A stretch of 64,000 nt of DNA from Cricetomys ansorgei. Taxonomy: Eukaryota; Chordata; Mammalia; Rodentia; Nesomyidae. The stretch is taken from positions 45,001 through 109,000 of the forward strand of contig JAMJFZ010000681.1 in the NCBI GenBank assembly GCA_026225945.1, read 5' to 3'. Under the pieces are notes generated by a model. That model was given only the letters and a program-made list of their open reading frames with translations. It had not been told where the DNA came from and did not search any database. Of this stretch, positions 15,141-26,766 are shown piece after piece. Made by a program: the position numbers and the translations under genes. The stretch's first letter is position 1, and every line of letters begins with the position of its first letter.

Positions 15141-18100
15141 TAAGTAGAATATGTGTTGCCACCACATCTACAACTAATCACACTCCTAATATTCTAACTA
15201 CTATAAACACAGTTTCGATCTGTTTTTCCACTAAAACAGGAATACCTGTCTTTTCTAACTAAAGAAAGAGAGAGTCATTCAAATGTATCTAAGGAAACAA
15301 CTCTTTTAGAAAGAAGAAACATATATGTTCCCACAGTATTTGCAACTATGCGAATGCCTCAAAAACTAAAGAATTGGAAACAGATTTTAAATGGGTTATA
15401 CAACACATTCCTCAATATGCTCTTTTCAAACTTTGCACACTATGTGTGATTCTAGCTTAGCCAACAAACAAGTCTTTCAGAACTATTTCAAATACTTGTT
15501 GCCACAGCATCTACAACTAAGCATAGTCCAAATAAATTAATTGAATGTAAACACAGTTTTATGTGTTTTTCCACTAAATCAAGAATACCTGTCTTTTCTA
15601 ACTAAAGAAAGAGACATTCAAACGTGACTACAGAAAACACGTCTTGTAGAAGGAAGTAACATATATGTTCTCACAGCATTTCCAAATATACAAATATTTC
15701 AAAAAGTAAACAAATAGAAACACACTTTCAATGGGATTTAAACCATTTCTCAGTGTGCTCTTTCAATCTATGCATACTGAGTGTGATTCTAGCTTAAATA
15801 ACAATCAAATCTTTCAGAACTAATAAAATATGACTTGCCACACATCTACAACTAACCATACTCCTAATATCTGAATGAATATAAACACAATTTCTATGTG
15901 TTTTTCCACTAAAACAAGAATATCTGTCATTTCGAACTAAAGAAAGAGCGAGACATTCAAATGTACCTACGGAAAACGTCTCGTTTAGAACAAAGAAACA
16001 TATATGTTCCGACAATATTGCCAACAATTCGAATGTCTCAAAAACTAAATAAATTGAAACAAACTTTCAATGGGTTTTTCAACTATTTCTCAATTTGCTC
16101 TTTTCAAACTATTCACACTGAGTGTGATTCTAGATTTACTAACAAACAATTCCCTCAGATCTAAGTAAAATATGTGTTCCCACATCATCTACAACTGAGC
16201 ATACTCCTGATAATCTAAATGAATGTAAACATAGTTTCTATGTTGTTTCCACTAAAACAATTATATCTGTCTTTTCTAACTAAAGGAAGAGAGAGACATT
16301 CAAACATAACTACAGAAAAAAGTCTTTTAGAACGAAGTAACCTATATATTCCCACAGCATTTGCAACTATGCGAATGTCTTCTAAACTAAACAAATGGAA
16401 ACACACTTTCAATAGGATTTTCAACCATTTCTCAATATACTCTTTTCTAACTATGCACACTGTGATTCTAGCTTAATTAACAAGCAAATCTTTCAGAACT
16501 AAGTAAAATACGTGTTGCCACTGCATCTACAACTAATCAGACTCCTAATAATCTAAACCAATGTAAACACAGTTTCTATGTGTTTTTCCTCTAAAATGAG
16601 TTTACCTGTCTTTTCTAACTAAAGAAAGAGAGAGACATTGAAATATAACTACAGAAAACAAGTCTCTTAGAAAGAAGTAACATATATGTTCCCACACCAT
16701 TACCAACTATGTGAATATTTCAAAAGCTAAACAAATGGAAATGCACTTTCATTGGATTTTTCAACCATTTCTCAATATGCTCTTTTCAAACTATGCACAC
16801 TGAGTGTGATTCTAGCTTAAGTAACAAAAAGTCTTTCAGAACTAAATAAAATATGTGTTGCCACAACATCTACAACTACGCATATTCCTAATAATCTAAA
16901 CGAATGTAAACACAGTTTCTATGTGTTTTTCCAATAAAACAAGAATACCTGTCTTTTCTAACTAAAAAAAGAGAGAGGCATTCAATGTAACTACAGAAAA
17001 CAAGTCTTTTAGAATGAAGTAACATATATGTTTCCACAGCATTTGCAACTATGCGTATGCCTCAAAATCAAACAAATGGAAACACACGTTCGATGGGTTT
17101 TTCATCACATACTCAATATACTCTTTTCAAACTATGCACACTGAGTGTGATTCTAGCTCAACTAACAAACAAATGTTTCAGAACTAAGTAAAATATGTGT
17201 TGAAACAGCATCTACAACTATGCATACTGCTAATACTCTAAACGCATGTATACACAGTTTCTATGTCTTTTTCCACTAAAACAAGAATACCTGTCTTTTA
17301 TAACTAAAGAAAGAGAGACATTCAAACATGACTACAGTAAACAAGCCTTTTGAACGAAGTAACATATATGTTCCCACAGCATTTCCAACTTTGCAAATGT
17401 GTCAAAAACTAAATAAATCGAAAGACATTTCCAATGCATTTTTCAGCATATTCCTCAATACTCTCTTTTCAAACTAAGCAGACTGAGTGTGATTCTAGCT
17501 TAACTAACAAACAAATCTTGCAGAACTAAGTAAAATATGTATTCCCACATCATCTACATCTAAACATACTTCTAAAAATCTAAACGAATGTAATCTTGGT
17601 TTCTATGTGTTTTTCCACTAAACCCAGAAGACTTGTCTTTTCTAACTAAAGAATGAGAGAGAAATTCAAACATAACTATGGAAAACAAGTCTTTTAGAAG
17701 CAAGTAACTTGTGTGTTCCTAAGCATGTGCAACTATGTGAATGTCTCAAAAACTAAACAAATGGAAACACACTTTCAATGGGTTTTTCAACATATTCCAC
17801 AGTATCCTCTTTTCAAACTAAGCAAACTGAATGTGATTCTAGCTTAACTAACAAACAAGTCTTTCAGAACTAAGTAAAATATGTGTTCCCACAGCATCTA
17901 CCACAAAACATTCTCCTAAAAATCTAAACGAATGTAAACACAGTTTCTATGTGTTTTTCCACTAAACCCAGAAGACCTGTCTTTTCTAACTAAAGAAAGA
18001 GAGATTCTAACATAACTAGGGAAAACTAGGTTTTTAGAACTAAGTAAGGTATGTGTTCCTAAGCATGTGCAACTATGACAATGTCTCAAAAACTACAAAA

Positions 18101-18185
18101 AAGGAAACACACTTTCAGTGGGTTTTTCAACATATTCCTCAGTATCCTCTTTTCAAACTAGGCAAACTGAGTGTGATTCTAGCTT

Positions 18186-19130
18186 TAGAATTTAGATTTA
18201 TTTGTTGTTTTAGATGTATTCAGAAGTATTTGCAAACACTACATACATTTTAATAATTTCCAGCAGGCTGCATGCCCTACCTTTTCATCTCAACCCTTAA
18301 GAGGCTATCTATAGAACAGAGCCTTTGAAGGCAGAGGTCTGAAATAAGAGACCAATTGACAGTATCAAGTGGGTGGAATGAAGGGGAGAGGTGAGAAAAA
18401 GAGGTATGCTGACTAAAAGAATCCTCAGGAAGCCATACTGTTTTTTTTTAATTCTTCTATTAAAAATCAAATCTGGTTATATTGTCTCCCAGCTGGGACC
18501 AGACCCTCTGCACTGTATTGAGAAAGACCTAATGGAAAGTATAAACTCTGTCACCTTTTTTTCCCTAGGAGCCCACCTCTTCAAATATTCCTGTTCTATT
18601 CACAATCAAGAGACCACCTTCCTACCTATTGTCCCCAGGGATCTGAACCATCTTGAGCCTCTAAATCCTACCAAAGTTTTCTGTCTGTTTTTTTTTTCCT
18701 AAAATAAAAAACTCTAAAGAGGAACCATTAATCTATTCAGTGGTTTGTTTAGACTTTCAGGAAATGCTTGTTCAGTGTATACCAGATGCCTATGACTCTA
18801 ATGAGATTTCTCTAAAATAGAACATTATAACCTCAAAGTAATCCCCTCTGCTAGACTGTCAACACTGTATTTGGAACATCCACTAAATCTTTGTCTATTT
18901 CCAGAATCTGTGCACTTTAAAGCTGTGAAAACTTTCATTTCAGAGTGTCTGAAGCCATAACCACTGGTTGTAGAAAGTCATGGGAATGGCAGGATTCTTC
19001 TAGAAGTTGTGCTTGTCTAAAGTCCTTTTATTGCATAGTTTATAGAATTCTATGCCTGATAGTTTAATGTTAGGTCATCATTTGCATGTCAATCACATAA
19101 GGATATTTCGTGACAGTGTCAATCAGAGTT
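18186..19130. other. Satellite edge and adjoining non-repetitive DNA
   Basis: The satellite stops after 'gattctagctt' and is followed at once by unrelated sequence. No gene is supported. An open frame at 18,391-18,702 (+, 103 codons) resembles nothing I know and contains a poly-T run, so I treat it as chance. Confidence 0.6.
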
Positions 19131-19420
19131 AGTGTCTTAATTGTGGTTTTACTGCTGTGAATAGACACTATGTCCAAGGTAACTTACTAAAGGAAGTATT
19201 ATTATTAAAGGAAGCCACTTGGTGGCTGGCTCACTTTTCAGATGGTTAGTCCATGGCCATCATTTCAGGGAGTGTGAAAGTTCAAAGCCCTGCCTCAGTG
19301 GCATACCTTCTACTGTTAATAATGGTTCAATCACTTAATATGAGTCCAGGGTTAGTTTTTATTGGTGCTCTATATTAATTACAAGCCATGTCAGTTCTCA
19401 GGGATTAAATACCTGAACGG
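19131..19420 (-). repeat. Rodent dispersed repeat fragment
   Basis: The text 'tactgctgtgaatagacact' followed by 'ggaagccacttggtggctgg' and 'atggccatcatttcag' matches the common rodent dispersed repeat also seen at 62,560-62,830. I cannot name the family with certainty. Confidence 0.5.
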
Positions 19421-19542
19421 CTAGGCAGAGACTTCATTCCATGTTTTTTCACACTGTTCTCTCCCAGTTACTCTTCTAACCTCCCAGCTTCTCCTCTTGC
19501 TTCTCCTCTCCGCCCTAGCCCTAGGTGTTTTTTCATTCCAAA

Positions 19543-20940
19543 TCTAGGAGATGAGAGTTGTATTCCTGTGACCTCACAAACCAGGCCCTAGGAAGTATGA
19601 TGGGATGTGTGCTGGTGGCAGTTTCAGAAGGTCACACATCCTCTGACCTCATGACCCAGGTTAGGCATTCTACTATGGAGATGTGTGCTGGTAGATAAGA
19701 GTTCACATATATTCCGACCTCATCAAGCATGTGACACACAGTGGAGTGGGTATATCCATCCAGGGCTGGTGGTGGAACAGCCTTGGTGTTGCCACAGTTC
19801 TAGCAGCATTGTAAATTGATGTCCATGCAATATTGAAGCTGTTCACACATCCCGTGATTAACTCAAGTAAAATGATGCCACTCTTCTGTTTGTATCCTCT
19901 GATGTGTTTATAACATCTTAACGTAAACTCAGAGTTCTCCACTAGGCCTGTATATATCTTCAGGCTTATTTTCAGTGGCATCCACCCCCATTCAGCACAG
20001 TTTCTCAAATCTATCTCATTGAACTTCTATGATTAACTTCATTAAAATTAACCTCACTCTGTGGAATTGTGTTGTCCTAGGCCTTGATTGGTTTTCTCCA
20101 CAACATCTGATTTTGAAATTTCTTTTCATTGGCATAATTTTATAGTACATATATAGTACATTTATAGTACCTGTATATCTATCAGCACTCAGGCGGTGCC
20201 AGCAGTAGGATCCCAAGATTGAGTCCACTCTTGGGATATTGTCCTAGAATACTTTCTATCATTGATAGGCATCATGACAAAAGAAATGTGATTTTTTGTT
20301 TGACTTCCATGTCCTATGGAAAGTACATTATTAGGGAAGTTAGGGAAGGAACTCAAGCAGAAGCAGAGGACATGGATCATTCTCATGATGGCTGCCTCAG
20401 TTTGCTCACACAGGTTAGTAAAAACTTTCATGGGTAGAGCCATCCACATTGTGCCTGGATCTGCCACATAAACCATTCATCAAGAAAATGGGTTGTGTAA
20501 CGTGCTACCAACTGCAAAATCCCAAGCCTAGTTTTAGATGCTCAGAACATTAGCCCTTGTTTGTGAGCTAATTTTACTGAATAAACGGATAGATGAGGAA
20601 AAGATCATACTGAATGAGATACCCAGGTCCAGGAAGAAAATGCCAGTGGCCTTCTCCATCTGCTATTCCTGGTTCCCAGCCTTCTGATATGAGTATAAAA
20701 CATGGAAGAACAGAGAAGCAGTGAGAATACCAACAAGAGATGATAGCTAGCTTTGCATATGTAGCTTTGGCTGTAGGAGAGATCTTACCTATCAGGAGTT
20801 GAAACCCAGTACTGTGTTTTGTAGATGTGGCTATGGCTTCGAGGGAGGAAACTATCAAGAAGGAGCATACATATAATTGTATAGTTGTGCGAGAGGATTT
20901 GTCTAGAGGAAAGATGTTACCTAACAGAACCTGATATCTG
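19543..20940 (+). repeat. Segmental duplication, copy 1
   Basis: This block aligns in direct orientation with 42,483-43,830. Shared runs include 'cctgtgacctcacaaaccag', 'ggagatgtgtgctggtagat', 'tatccatccagggctgg', 'aagtaaaatgatgccactct', 'catccacccccattcagcac' and 'gaggaaactatcaag'. Identity by eye is about 80-90%, with small indels. The copies diverge left of 'ctaggag' (19,543) and right of 'gttacctaacagaacctg' (about 20,930). A - strand open frame (19,703-20,008) is partly shared with one at 42,751-42,981 (for example 'HIRGYKQKSGIILLELI'), but the DNA identity alone explains that. Confidence 0.85.
20222..20570 (-). repeat. Rodent dispersed repeat inside duplication copy 1
   Basis: 'gataggcatcatgacaaaag', 'ggaactcaagcagaagcaga' and 'attgtgcctggatctgccac' match a very common rodent dispersed element, read here from its 3' end. 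The counterpart in copy 2 is at 43,135-43,470. The element predates the duplication because both copies carry it at the same place. Confidence 0.55.
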
Positions 20941-21064
20941 TAGTATGGCGAGACAGAGTCTTAGAGGAAACATAGACTCAGGTTCTTAGTAATATGGGAA
21001 GGACCACACAGAGGTAGGGTCAACATTCAAAACCAGATTCCTGAAGGATCACCTGGTAATGACA

Positions 21065-21066
<2 letters not shown>

Positions 21067-21111
<45 letters not shown>
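21067..21111. repeat. (TG)n microsatellite
   Basis: An uninterrupted TG dinucleotide run of about 45 bp. Confidence 0.98.
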
Positions 21112-21113
<2 letters not shown>

Positions 21114-22025
21114 TGTAAATCAGTGGGTAGTAAGCATGAACAAACACAATACCTGTGTCATTGTGTGACCAAACCCATGAAGGACTGTTCACTAATGGGA
21201 CCAGTATCTATAACTTGACCTTAACCCCACAAAGAACTACTCATAGGCAAAAAAGGCATTTGCGATCAGGCCCCTGAAGGACCACCAAATTACAACACTA
21301 TCATCTGTGAGTTAGCCTCTCAAAGGTATTCCCAGTTGTGTAACAGGCATCTTGGAGTTTGAGACCAAACAAACAGCAACAGGGATTCTATACTCACATT
21401 CAGCTCTTTTTCCTCCAAATTGATGCCTCCTGTATTTAATACCCAATGTCAATTCAGTAGGCTAGCTCTGTCCTGCACATCTCTGTTATAGTAACAGAAA
21501 AACTTGATCATCTCATTGCCATTTATGAGTACAGATTACTTTGTTCTGCTTATCATTGCAACTAATTGAACAGAACAGTGCAGAAACAACTAGGACCATG
21601 GCAATGGTAATGAACTGGTTAACACCCTATTGTAGAAGAAAATGAAGAGAGGATCATAGGACTCTCACCTTGGATACCAACCTTTACCCTCTCCTGACTG
21701 GAGATGCTGGAATACACAGAAATAGAAATTAAGTGAAAGTAGGACTGCATGATATAGATCCCATGAGACCAGCATTCATGATGGAATGGGGACTTTGCAG
21801 GGATGAAGCTGTTTGGGGGTCCATCATACACTTACTTATAAATAAATTTATTAGTTCACCAAGTTGGACTTTGGTGTAATTCTTGCTTCCCTTGTAATAG
21901 GTGCCCTACTACCTAAGATGAACACATTTTTGTTCATACCTTCCCTAGGAAATGCTAATTCAACAAATTGTCATTCAATGTAGGAGAGGAAAGTACCAAA
22001 GATGAGTTTGGGGAAATTGAGGAGA
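21112..22025. other. No feature recognised
   Basis: Mixed-composition sequence with no recognisable gene or repeat family. The - strand open frame at 21,619-21,831 resembles nothing known to me. Confidence 0.4.
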
Positions 22026-22073
22026 TACACACACACAAAGAGAGACAGACAGATAGACAGGCAGACAGAGACA
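22026..22073. repeat. Compound (AC)n/(AGAC)n simple repeat
   Basis: A short CA run followed by degenerate AGAC/AGAT units. Confidence 0.9.
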
Positions 22074-22260
22074 AACCTCACTGAATACTACATGGTTGTT
22101 ATCAAGCTTCCTCCCTGTAGTCTGGACATTCTGTTGGCCAGGTCTCAACACATAATCACATGACTTATATCTCTAAATTTCCCAAGAATATAATTCTCTG
22201 AGAGTCTGGAGCTGGCAAACCTCTCACTCAGTAGGAGACTTTTTAAATGGTGTGTCTTGA

Positions 22261-22340
22261 GGGCCTGGAGAGATGGCTCTGTGATAGAGAATGTTTGCTG
22301 CACAATTGTGAAGACCAATCACATCTGACAAGTTTAAATC
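22261..22340 (+). mobile_element. B2-like SINE fragment
   Basis: 'gggcctggagagatggctct' is the 5' end of a tRNA-derived B2-type SINE. Only the head region is kept, followed by 'agaatgtttgctgcacaatt'. Confidence 0.75.
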
Positions 22341-22384
22341 ATGTTGAAATTATGATTTGAAAGCTACATAATAACACAATAAAT

Positions 22385-24070
22385 AATATCAATGATTAGG
22401 CTCCTTAATGAACATGGATACAAAAATCTCAATAAAGTACTGGCAAACCAAACTTAATGACATGAAAAAAAGATCCTCTGCTATTATCAAGTTGGCTTTA
22501 TTCCAGAGATACAAGGTTGGTATAACATAGGTAAAATAATAAATGTAATATATCACATGAATCAACTCAAGGATAGAAATCACATGATCATATTAAAAGA
22601 TTCAAAAAAGTCAGCTGATGAAGTACAGCATCAGTTTGTGATTTAAAAAAAACAACAACAAAAGATTCTAAAAATAAAGAGAGCATACCTCAACATAATA
22701 AGGGCTGCAAAAGTATTGGATTAACTTGGAAAAAAGCATTTCCACTAAAAGCAGCACTGGGACAAGGGTGTCTAAATTATGCATTTTTTTTCAACGTAGC
22801 ACTTGAAGTCTTAGAACAGTAAGAGAAAAACAAATAAAAGGTGTAGCAGTACACTACAGTCTTTTACCATCAAGTTAGGGAAGGAGAAAGGTAAGATAGA
22901 ATTCTTCACTGCTTTTACAAGCAGCCTTAATACAGAAAGAGATAAAGGTAGAAATCTTCACAGCCTCTTTTAGACTGTCCTAAGCTCAAATCTCTCCAAC
23001 CTTTGTTCTCATAGGAATTATCTCACTAACTAACACAGCAACTCAACCAATGAACCAACAAACAACACCCACCCGACTCTCGGGATTTCAGACTTTTTAT
23101 GCTCTAAGCCAAAAATTCCCATAAACCCAAGTGGCAAGCAATCCCAAGACAAGCTGCAGGTGCAAGAATGACTGCACCTAACCAAATTATAGCAACTTGC
23201 ATCAAACATTCCAAACCTAACTCATAAACATGTATCACACCATTTTCTGTTTTTAAAGAAAACAAACAAAAACTTCTTCCAGGTGTTCCTCTAAGAAAAG
23301 GAATATAAACAGGAAAACAGAAAAGGACGAGACTGCTCTGACTTGCAGATGACATGATCTGTATGTAAGAGGATCTATATGAAAGACTATACCAGGAAAC
23401 TATCAGAACTGAGAAGCATTTTCAGAAAAATGTAAGATATAAAATCAGCATACAAAAACTGCAATCTCTCTATATCCCAGTGGCAAACATACTTAGCATC
23501 AAATCAGGAAAACAACCCCATTTACGAGAGCATAAAAAAGTAAAATACCGTGGAAAAAATTTATGCAAGGAACTGAAAGATCTGTACCATAAAATTTTTT
23601 AAACACTGGAGAAACAAATAGAAGACACTGGAAGATGCAAGGACCGCCTGTGTTCATGGATCAGCAGAATCAACACTGTGAAATAGATATAGAACTTAAA
23701 GCTATCTACAGAGTCATTGCGATTCACACCATGATTCCAGTGACATTCTTCACAGAACTAGGGGAACAACCCTACATTTCACAGGGAAGAACAAAAGATG
23801 CTAGATGGACAAGAAAAATATGATCAAGAAGAACAATACTGGAGGTTTCACTACAACTGATTTCAAGTTATACTGCTGACCCCAAATAACCAACAAATTG
23901 AGGCATTGGCAGAAAAACAGACATGTTCATCAATGAGACAGAACACAGAATCTAGAATAAATGCACCTAATTACTCTCCCTAACTTGTTCTAAAATGTTA
24001 AAACATACAATATAGAACAGATAATCTCTTCAACAAATGTTTCTGAAGAAACTAGATTTATATCAAATAA
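22385..24070 (+). mobile_element. Decayed L1 ORF2 fragment, interrupted
   Basis: The + strand reads as an old L1 ORF2 reverse-transcriptase segment. 'aatgaacatggatacaaaaa', 'aagttggctttattccagag', 'atcacatgatcatattaaaa', then after an insertion 'cttgcagatgacatgatctg' and 'gttcatggatcagcagaatc' follow L1 ORF2 in order. It ends near 'ctcttcaacaaatg'. Frameshifts and stops are frequent, so it codes for nothing. The catalytic F-A-D-D region is still recognisable as 'cttgcagatgac' (about 23,343). A segment of about 454 bp (22,842-23,295) that is not L1 interrupts it. Confidence 0.85.
22842..23295. mobile_element. Unclassified insertion in L1, 6-bp flanking repeats
   Basis: L1 homology stops after 'acaaataaaagg' and resumes at 'aaaaggaatataaacagg', so 'aaaagg' (22,836-22,841 and 23,296-23,301) flanks a 454-bp insert as a direct repeat. 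The insert starts 'tgtagcagtacactac' and ends 'ttcctctaag'. A 6-bp duplication would suit a class II endogenous-retrovirus LTR, but the 3' end lacks the usual CA and I do not recognise the family. Confidence 0.5.
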
Positions 24071-24503
24071 TGAAACAAGATCAAGTGCAATGCAGGAAGT
24101 TCATAATCTTGTGCCTTGTATTTTTGAGGGCACAGATAGCCAGGTATCATCTGTCGAGCAGTGCTGTCTTATGGAGCACTCCAAATCAGCCTAGGAAGCA
24201 AGCACAGGAGAATCCCCAATCCAAGATCCCAAATGACACAGAATCCAAAGTGTCTTGAAAAAAACCTTCTGATTTCAGATCAATTACCACTATAAGATTT
24301 CAGATTAGGATTGTTCAATCAACAAATCCATGCCCAAATTCACAAGTCCAAAAAACCAAAATGAAAATATGAGACACTTCTGGTCCTAAACATTTTAGAT
24401 AAGAAATACTCACCTTCTGCTGTTCTCAAGCTCAAGGTTTTCTTATGTGAAAACAAAAAAGGGCTGTCTCTTTCATAAGCATGTAACTATTTAAAAGAAA
24501 TGG

Positions 24504-24552
24504 AACCCGGCATGGTGGTGATCTCCTATAATCCTGTCACTGGGCAGGAGAA
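24504..24552 (+). mobile_element. B1 SINE fragment
   Basis: 'acccggcatggtggtgatct' followed by 'ctataatcctgtcactgggc' is the 5' part of a 7SL-derived B1 element. Confidence 0.75.
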
Positions 24553-26215
24553 GGCACATGTGTGCAAGTCTAAACACATATTTCATACAACAGAAGACAT
24601 AAAAGAGAAATGAAACAACTCTCATGATTATCAAGGTTTTCTGGTTCTTATTGCACACTTGGAGATAATTTATTTCAAATGACTAATTTTTTGAAGTAAC
24701 TACAAGAAACTCCAAGAGAAATGTTTTTCCCTAATCCAAAAGTGAAGAAAAGAGGCTACAGAAAGTAATTCCCACTGTCACCAGAAATCATTAGATAAAT
24801 GGATCTCATTAATTTATGGAACATGGGTTTGAATATGCACAGTCCTCCAGAGTTTCATGTGTGAGCACTTGTTCCCCAGCTGGTGGCACTATTTAAGAAG
24901 TCCTTCATGTAGTCCAGCCTTCCTGGCGGAAAAGGATGAATAGGAGTGGCTTCTAAAGCAAGGCATGGAAGTGTGTGGAAAGATATTGGAAGCTGAGAAG
25001 CAGGCAGAAATAAGGACAGATAGTTCAGTTCCCCAGATATAGGGAGATTCAGACAGTCAAGAGTAAAGGGCTATAAAAGTTTCTATTTCTTCCTATTCTT
25101 TCCTTTCCTCCCTAACCCTGTGAGCTAACTGAAGTTTTAAAGGTTACAAGTTAGAAATCTAGCAGCCAGGAACAGATGATTGGAGTCAAGTAGCCAGAGA
25201 GAAAAACTGTTACATTTTAGATACATTTTAAATAAGTTCTGAGCCCAGATCCAAATGGCAAACAACCAAGGAACCCACACCATCTTGTTTTAAAAAATAC
25301 CCTTTACATTTTAAAAGGCATCTCAAAACCCTTAAGCAACAAAACCAAAATATTTAATTTTTAATATATATTATTATCATTTACTTACAACCTGCTGAGC
25401 CATCTCACCAATCCTACTTCAAGTTTCCATAGTAAGTTGTTGGAGGTGGTGGAGTCACACCATGTCACAGATCCTCAAATTCTCATACAATATTCACACA
25501 TTTACCTGTGAAACAATACAAGCATATCCATGCTATGTTTACTGTTCATTGCTATGAAAAATTAAAAAAATAAGGTGTCATTTTTATCTAATTAATTTTT
25601 TTAAAATAAGCAAAAATATTTTGCTTCCTCATTCATTTATATAATCTTTTTATGTATTTGTATAATTTTCTGTGTAGATTTTTTAACTAATATTTCTATA
25701 ACCCATCCTAAAAATTCTGACTATCCATTCTGTAAGAGGATGCCGCTATGTTGGGTAGCAGCCCCTAAGGTTGCAGTCCACCATGTCTGGATAGCTTTCT
25801 GAGCTTGGTGCAAAACGGAGGACTCCCTTTGTGAGCAGGGCTTCCTCCCTCTCACCTGACCTTATTTTAGAGTGCCTCTAATTTTGCCTCCTGACCTTAT
25901 CTGAAAAAGTACCCTGGCAGAGACCCTCATGTGAACACTAGAAGACTCTACACTTTCCAGTTCTGCCCTATATGATAATTAGGATACCTATAGTACTGTG
26001 TTATAACCCATTAGGTACTGACAGCTCTCAGCCTCTAATCAAGATCTTTGAATTCACAGCTTGTCCCTGCTGCACTTTCCTCCCTGAGGCTGTGCCAGTG
26101 GCCAAAGGCTGGGCTATTCCCTGGGGTACCAAAGCCAGAGAACAAAAGAACAATGCCACTATATCCCTTATGTAAGGACACCTCCCCTGAGAATATTCTT
26201 TAAAAATACAGACTC
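24553..26215. other. No gene recognised; minor repeat remnants
   Basis: 'acttgttccccagctggtgg' (about 24,868) is a fragment of the dispersed repeat seen at 62,560, and 'gctgagccatctcacc' (about 25,394) is a short antisense B2 head. The rest is A/T-rich and unrecognised. The + strand open frame at 25,972-26,175 has no recognisable similarity. Confidence 0.4.
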
Positions 26216-26216
26216 T

Positions 26217-26400
26217 GGAGGCTGGGGAGATGGCTCAGGGAAAATAGCACTTGATGCTTTCCCAGAGGACCCAGGTTCAGGTCCCAGAATTCACATTGGG
26301 TGGATGAAAACCACCTGTAACTCCAGATCCAGTGGAGTTTAACCCTGACCTCTATGGATAGTTGCATGCACTCCTGACACCCCCCCTCTTTTTAAATTTA
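26217..26400 (+). mobile_element. B2 SINE
   Basis: It begins 'ggaggctggggagatggctc', continues 'cagaggacccaggttcaggt' (B-box region) and 'ccacctgtaactccagatcc', and ends in a T/A-rich tail. This is a near full-length, moderately diverged tRNA-derived B2 element. Confidence 0.9.
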
Positions 26401-26502
26401 TTTTAAAAAAACATATAGATTCTAGGGACCCTTCTGCTAGGAAACTCTCCTAAGAGAAGCCAAGGAATCAGAATTTTGAAACTGGTCATTTGTGGGCTTA
26501 AA

Positions 26503-26602
26503 AGACAGCATCTCACTGTGTATGCTAGGAGGGACTCAAACTCTCTGTCCTCCTGCTCCAGCCTCCAGAGTGCTGAGATTATATATGTGCACTCTATCAT
26601 GT
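26503..26602 (-). mobile_element. B1 SINE, antisense
   Basis: 'agacagcatctcactgtgta' to 'gtgctgagattatatatgtg' is the reverse complement of a diverged B1. Confidence 0.75.
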
Positions 26603-26766
26603 AGGTAATTTACCAAATAAATCAGGACATACCTCATTTGCTCAGTCCATTACTGTCAAACATTGATGATCCCAATACCCTACTGTAATCTGAGAATCAT
26701 AAGGAAAGCTGAAAGATGCCCAAAGCTATGCTAGCTATTTGAGAAGGGTCCATTAAGAGACTCCTA

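Larger units (their letters stand above)
1..18185 (+). repeat. Satellite DNA array, ~340-bp monomer
   Basis: A head-to-tail tandem array fills the first 18.2 kb with no orientation change and no recognisable transposon inside. Using the phrase 'tttctccactaaaac' as a marker, monomers begin at 1, 344, 689, 1,033, 1,376, 1,699, 2,044 and 2,388, so the period is 343-345 bp with one 323-bp unit. In the right part the same marker gives 345 bp (10,077 to 10,422). About 53 monomers fit. The sequence is strongly A/T-rich. Short open frames within it (60-100 codons) recur with the repeat and are not genes. The length resembles the ~345-bp Peromyscus major satellite, which is a guess from period only. 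The array probably continues left of the window, because the left edge is the most homogeneous part. Confidence 0.97.
7871..18185 (+). repeat. Satellite zone of right type with purine insert
   Basis: From about 7,905 onward each monomer carries a purine tract of the form 'aaagaaagagagagacattc' where left-type monomers read 'gaaacagagaacattc'. The first half of the monomer changes from 'gtgttttaagaactaag' to 'gtcttttagaacgaag'. Monomers in this zone are the most diverged from one another. The last two units (17,590-18,185) form a closely related pair sharing 'ttcctaagcatgtgcaacta' and 'aaacccagaagac'. Confidence 0.85.

Noticed and set aside
1..18185. CENP-B box in the satellite (the - strand 'attcgtttag' begins like the box)
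   Set aside because: Only the TTCGTT part matches; the essential CGGG half is missing in the copies I checked.
1..18185. CRISPR-like array because of regular repeats
   Set aside because: The whole ~340-bp unit repeats; there are no short repeats with unique spacers and the DNA is eukaryotic.
1115..18253. Numerous 60-100-codon open frames in the satellite, some with similar peptides repeated (for example ...NKCKHSSYMFLH)
   Set aside because: They recur because the DNA repeats, shift frame between monomers, and have no start context or domain.
19703..20008. Conserved - strand open frame shared by both duplication copies
   Set aside because: The copies are similar at DNA level throughout, changes are not biased to third codon positions, and frame ends differ.
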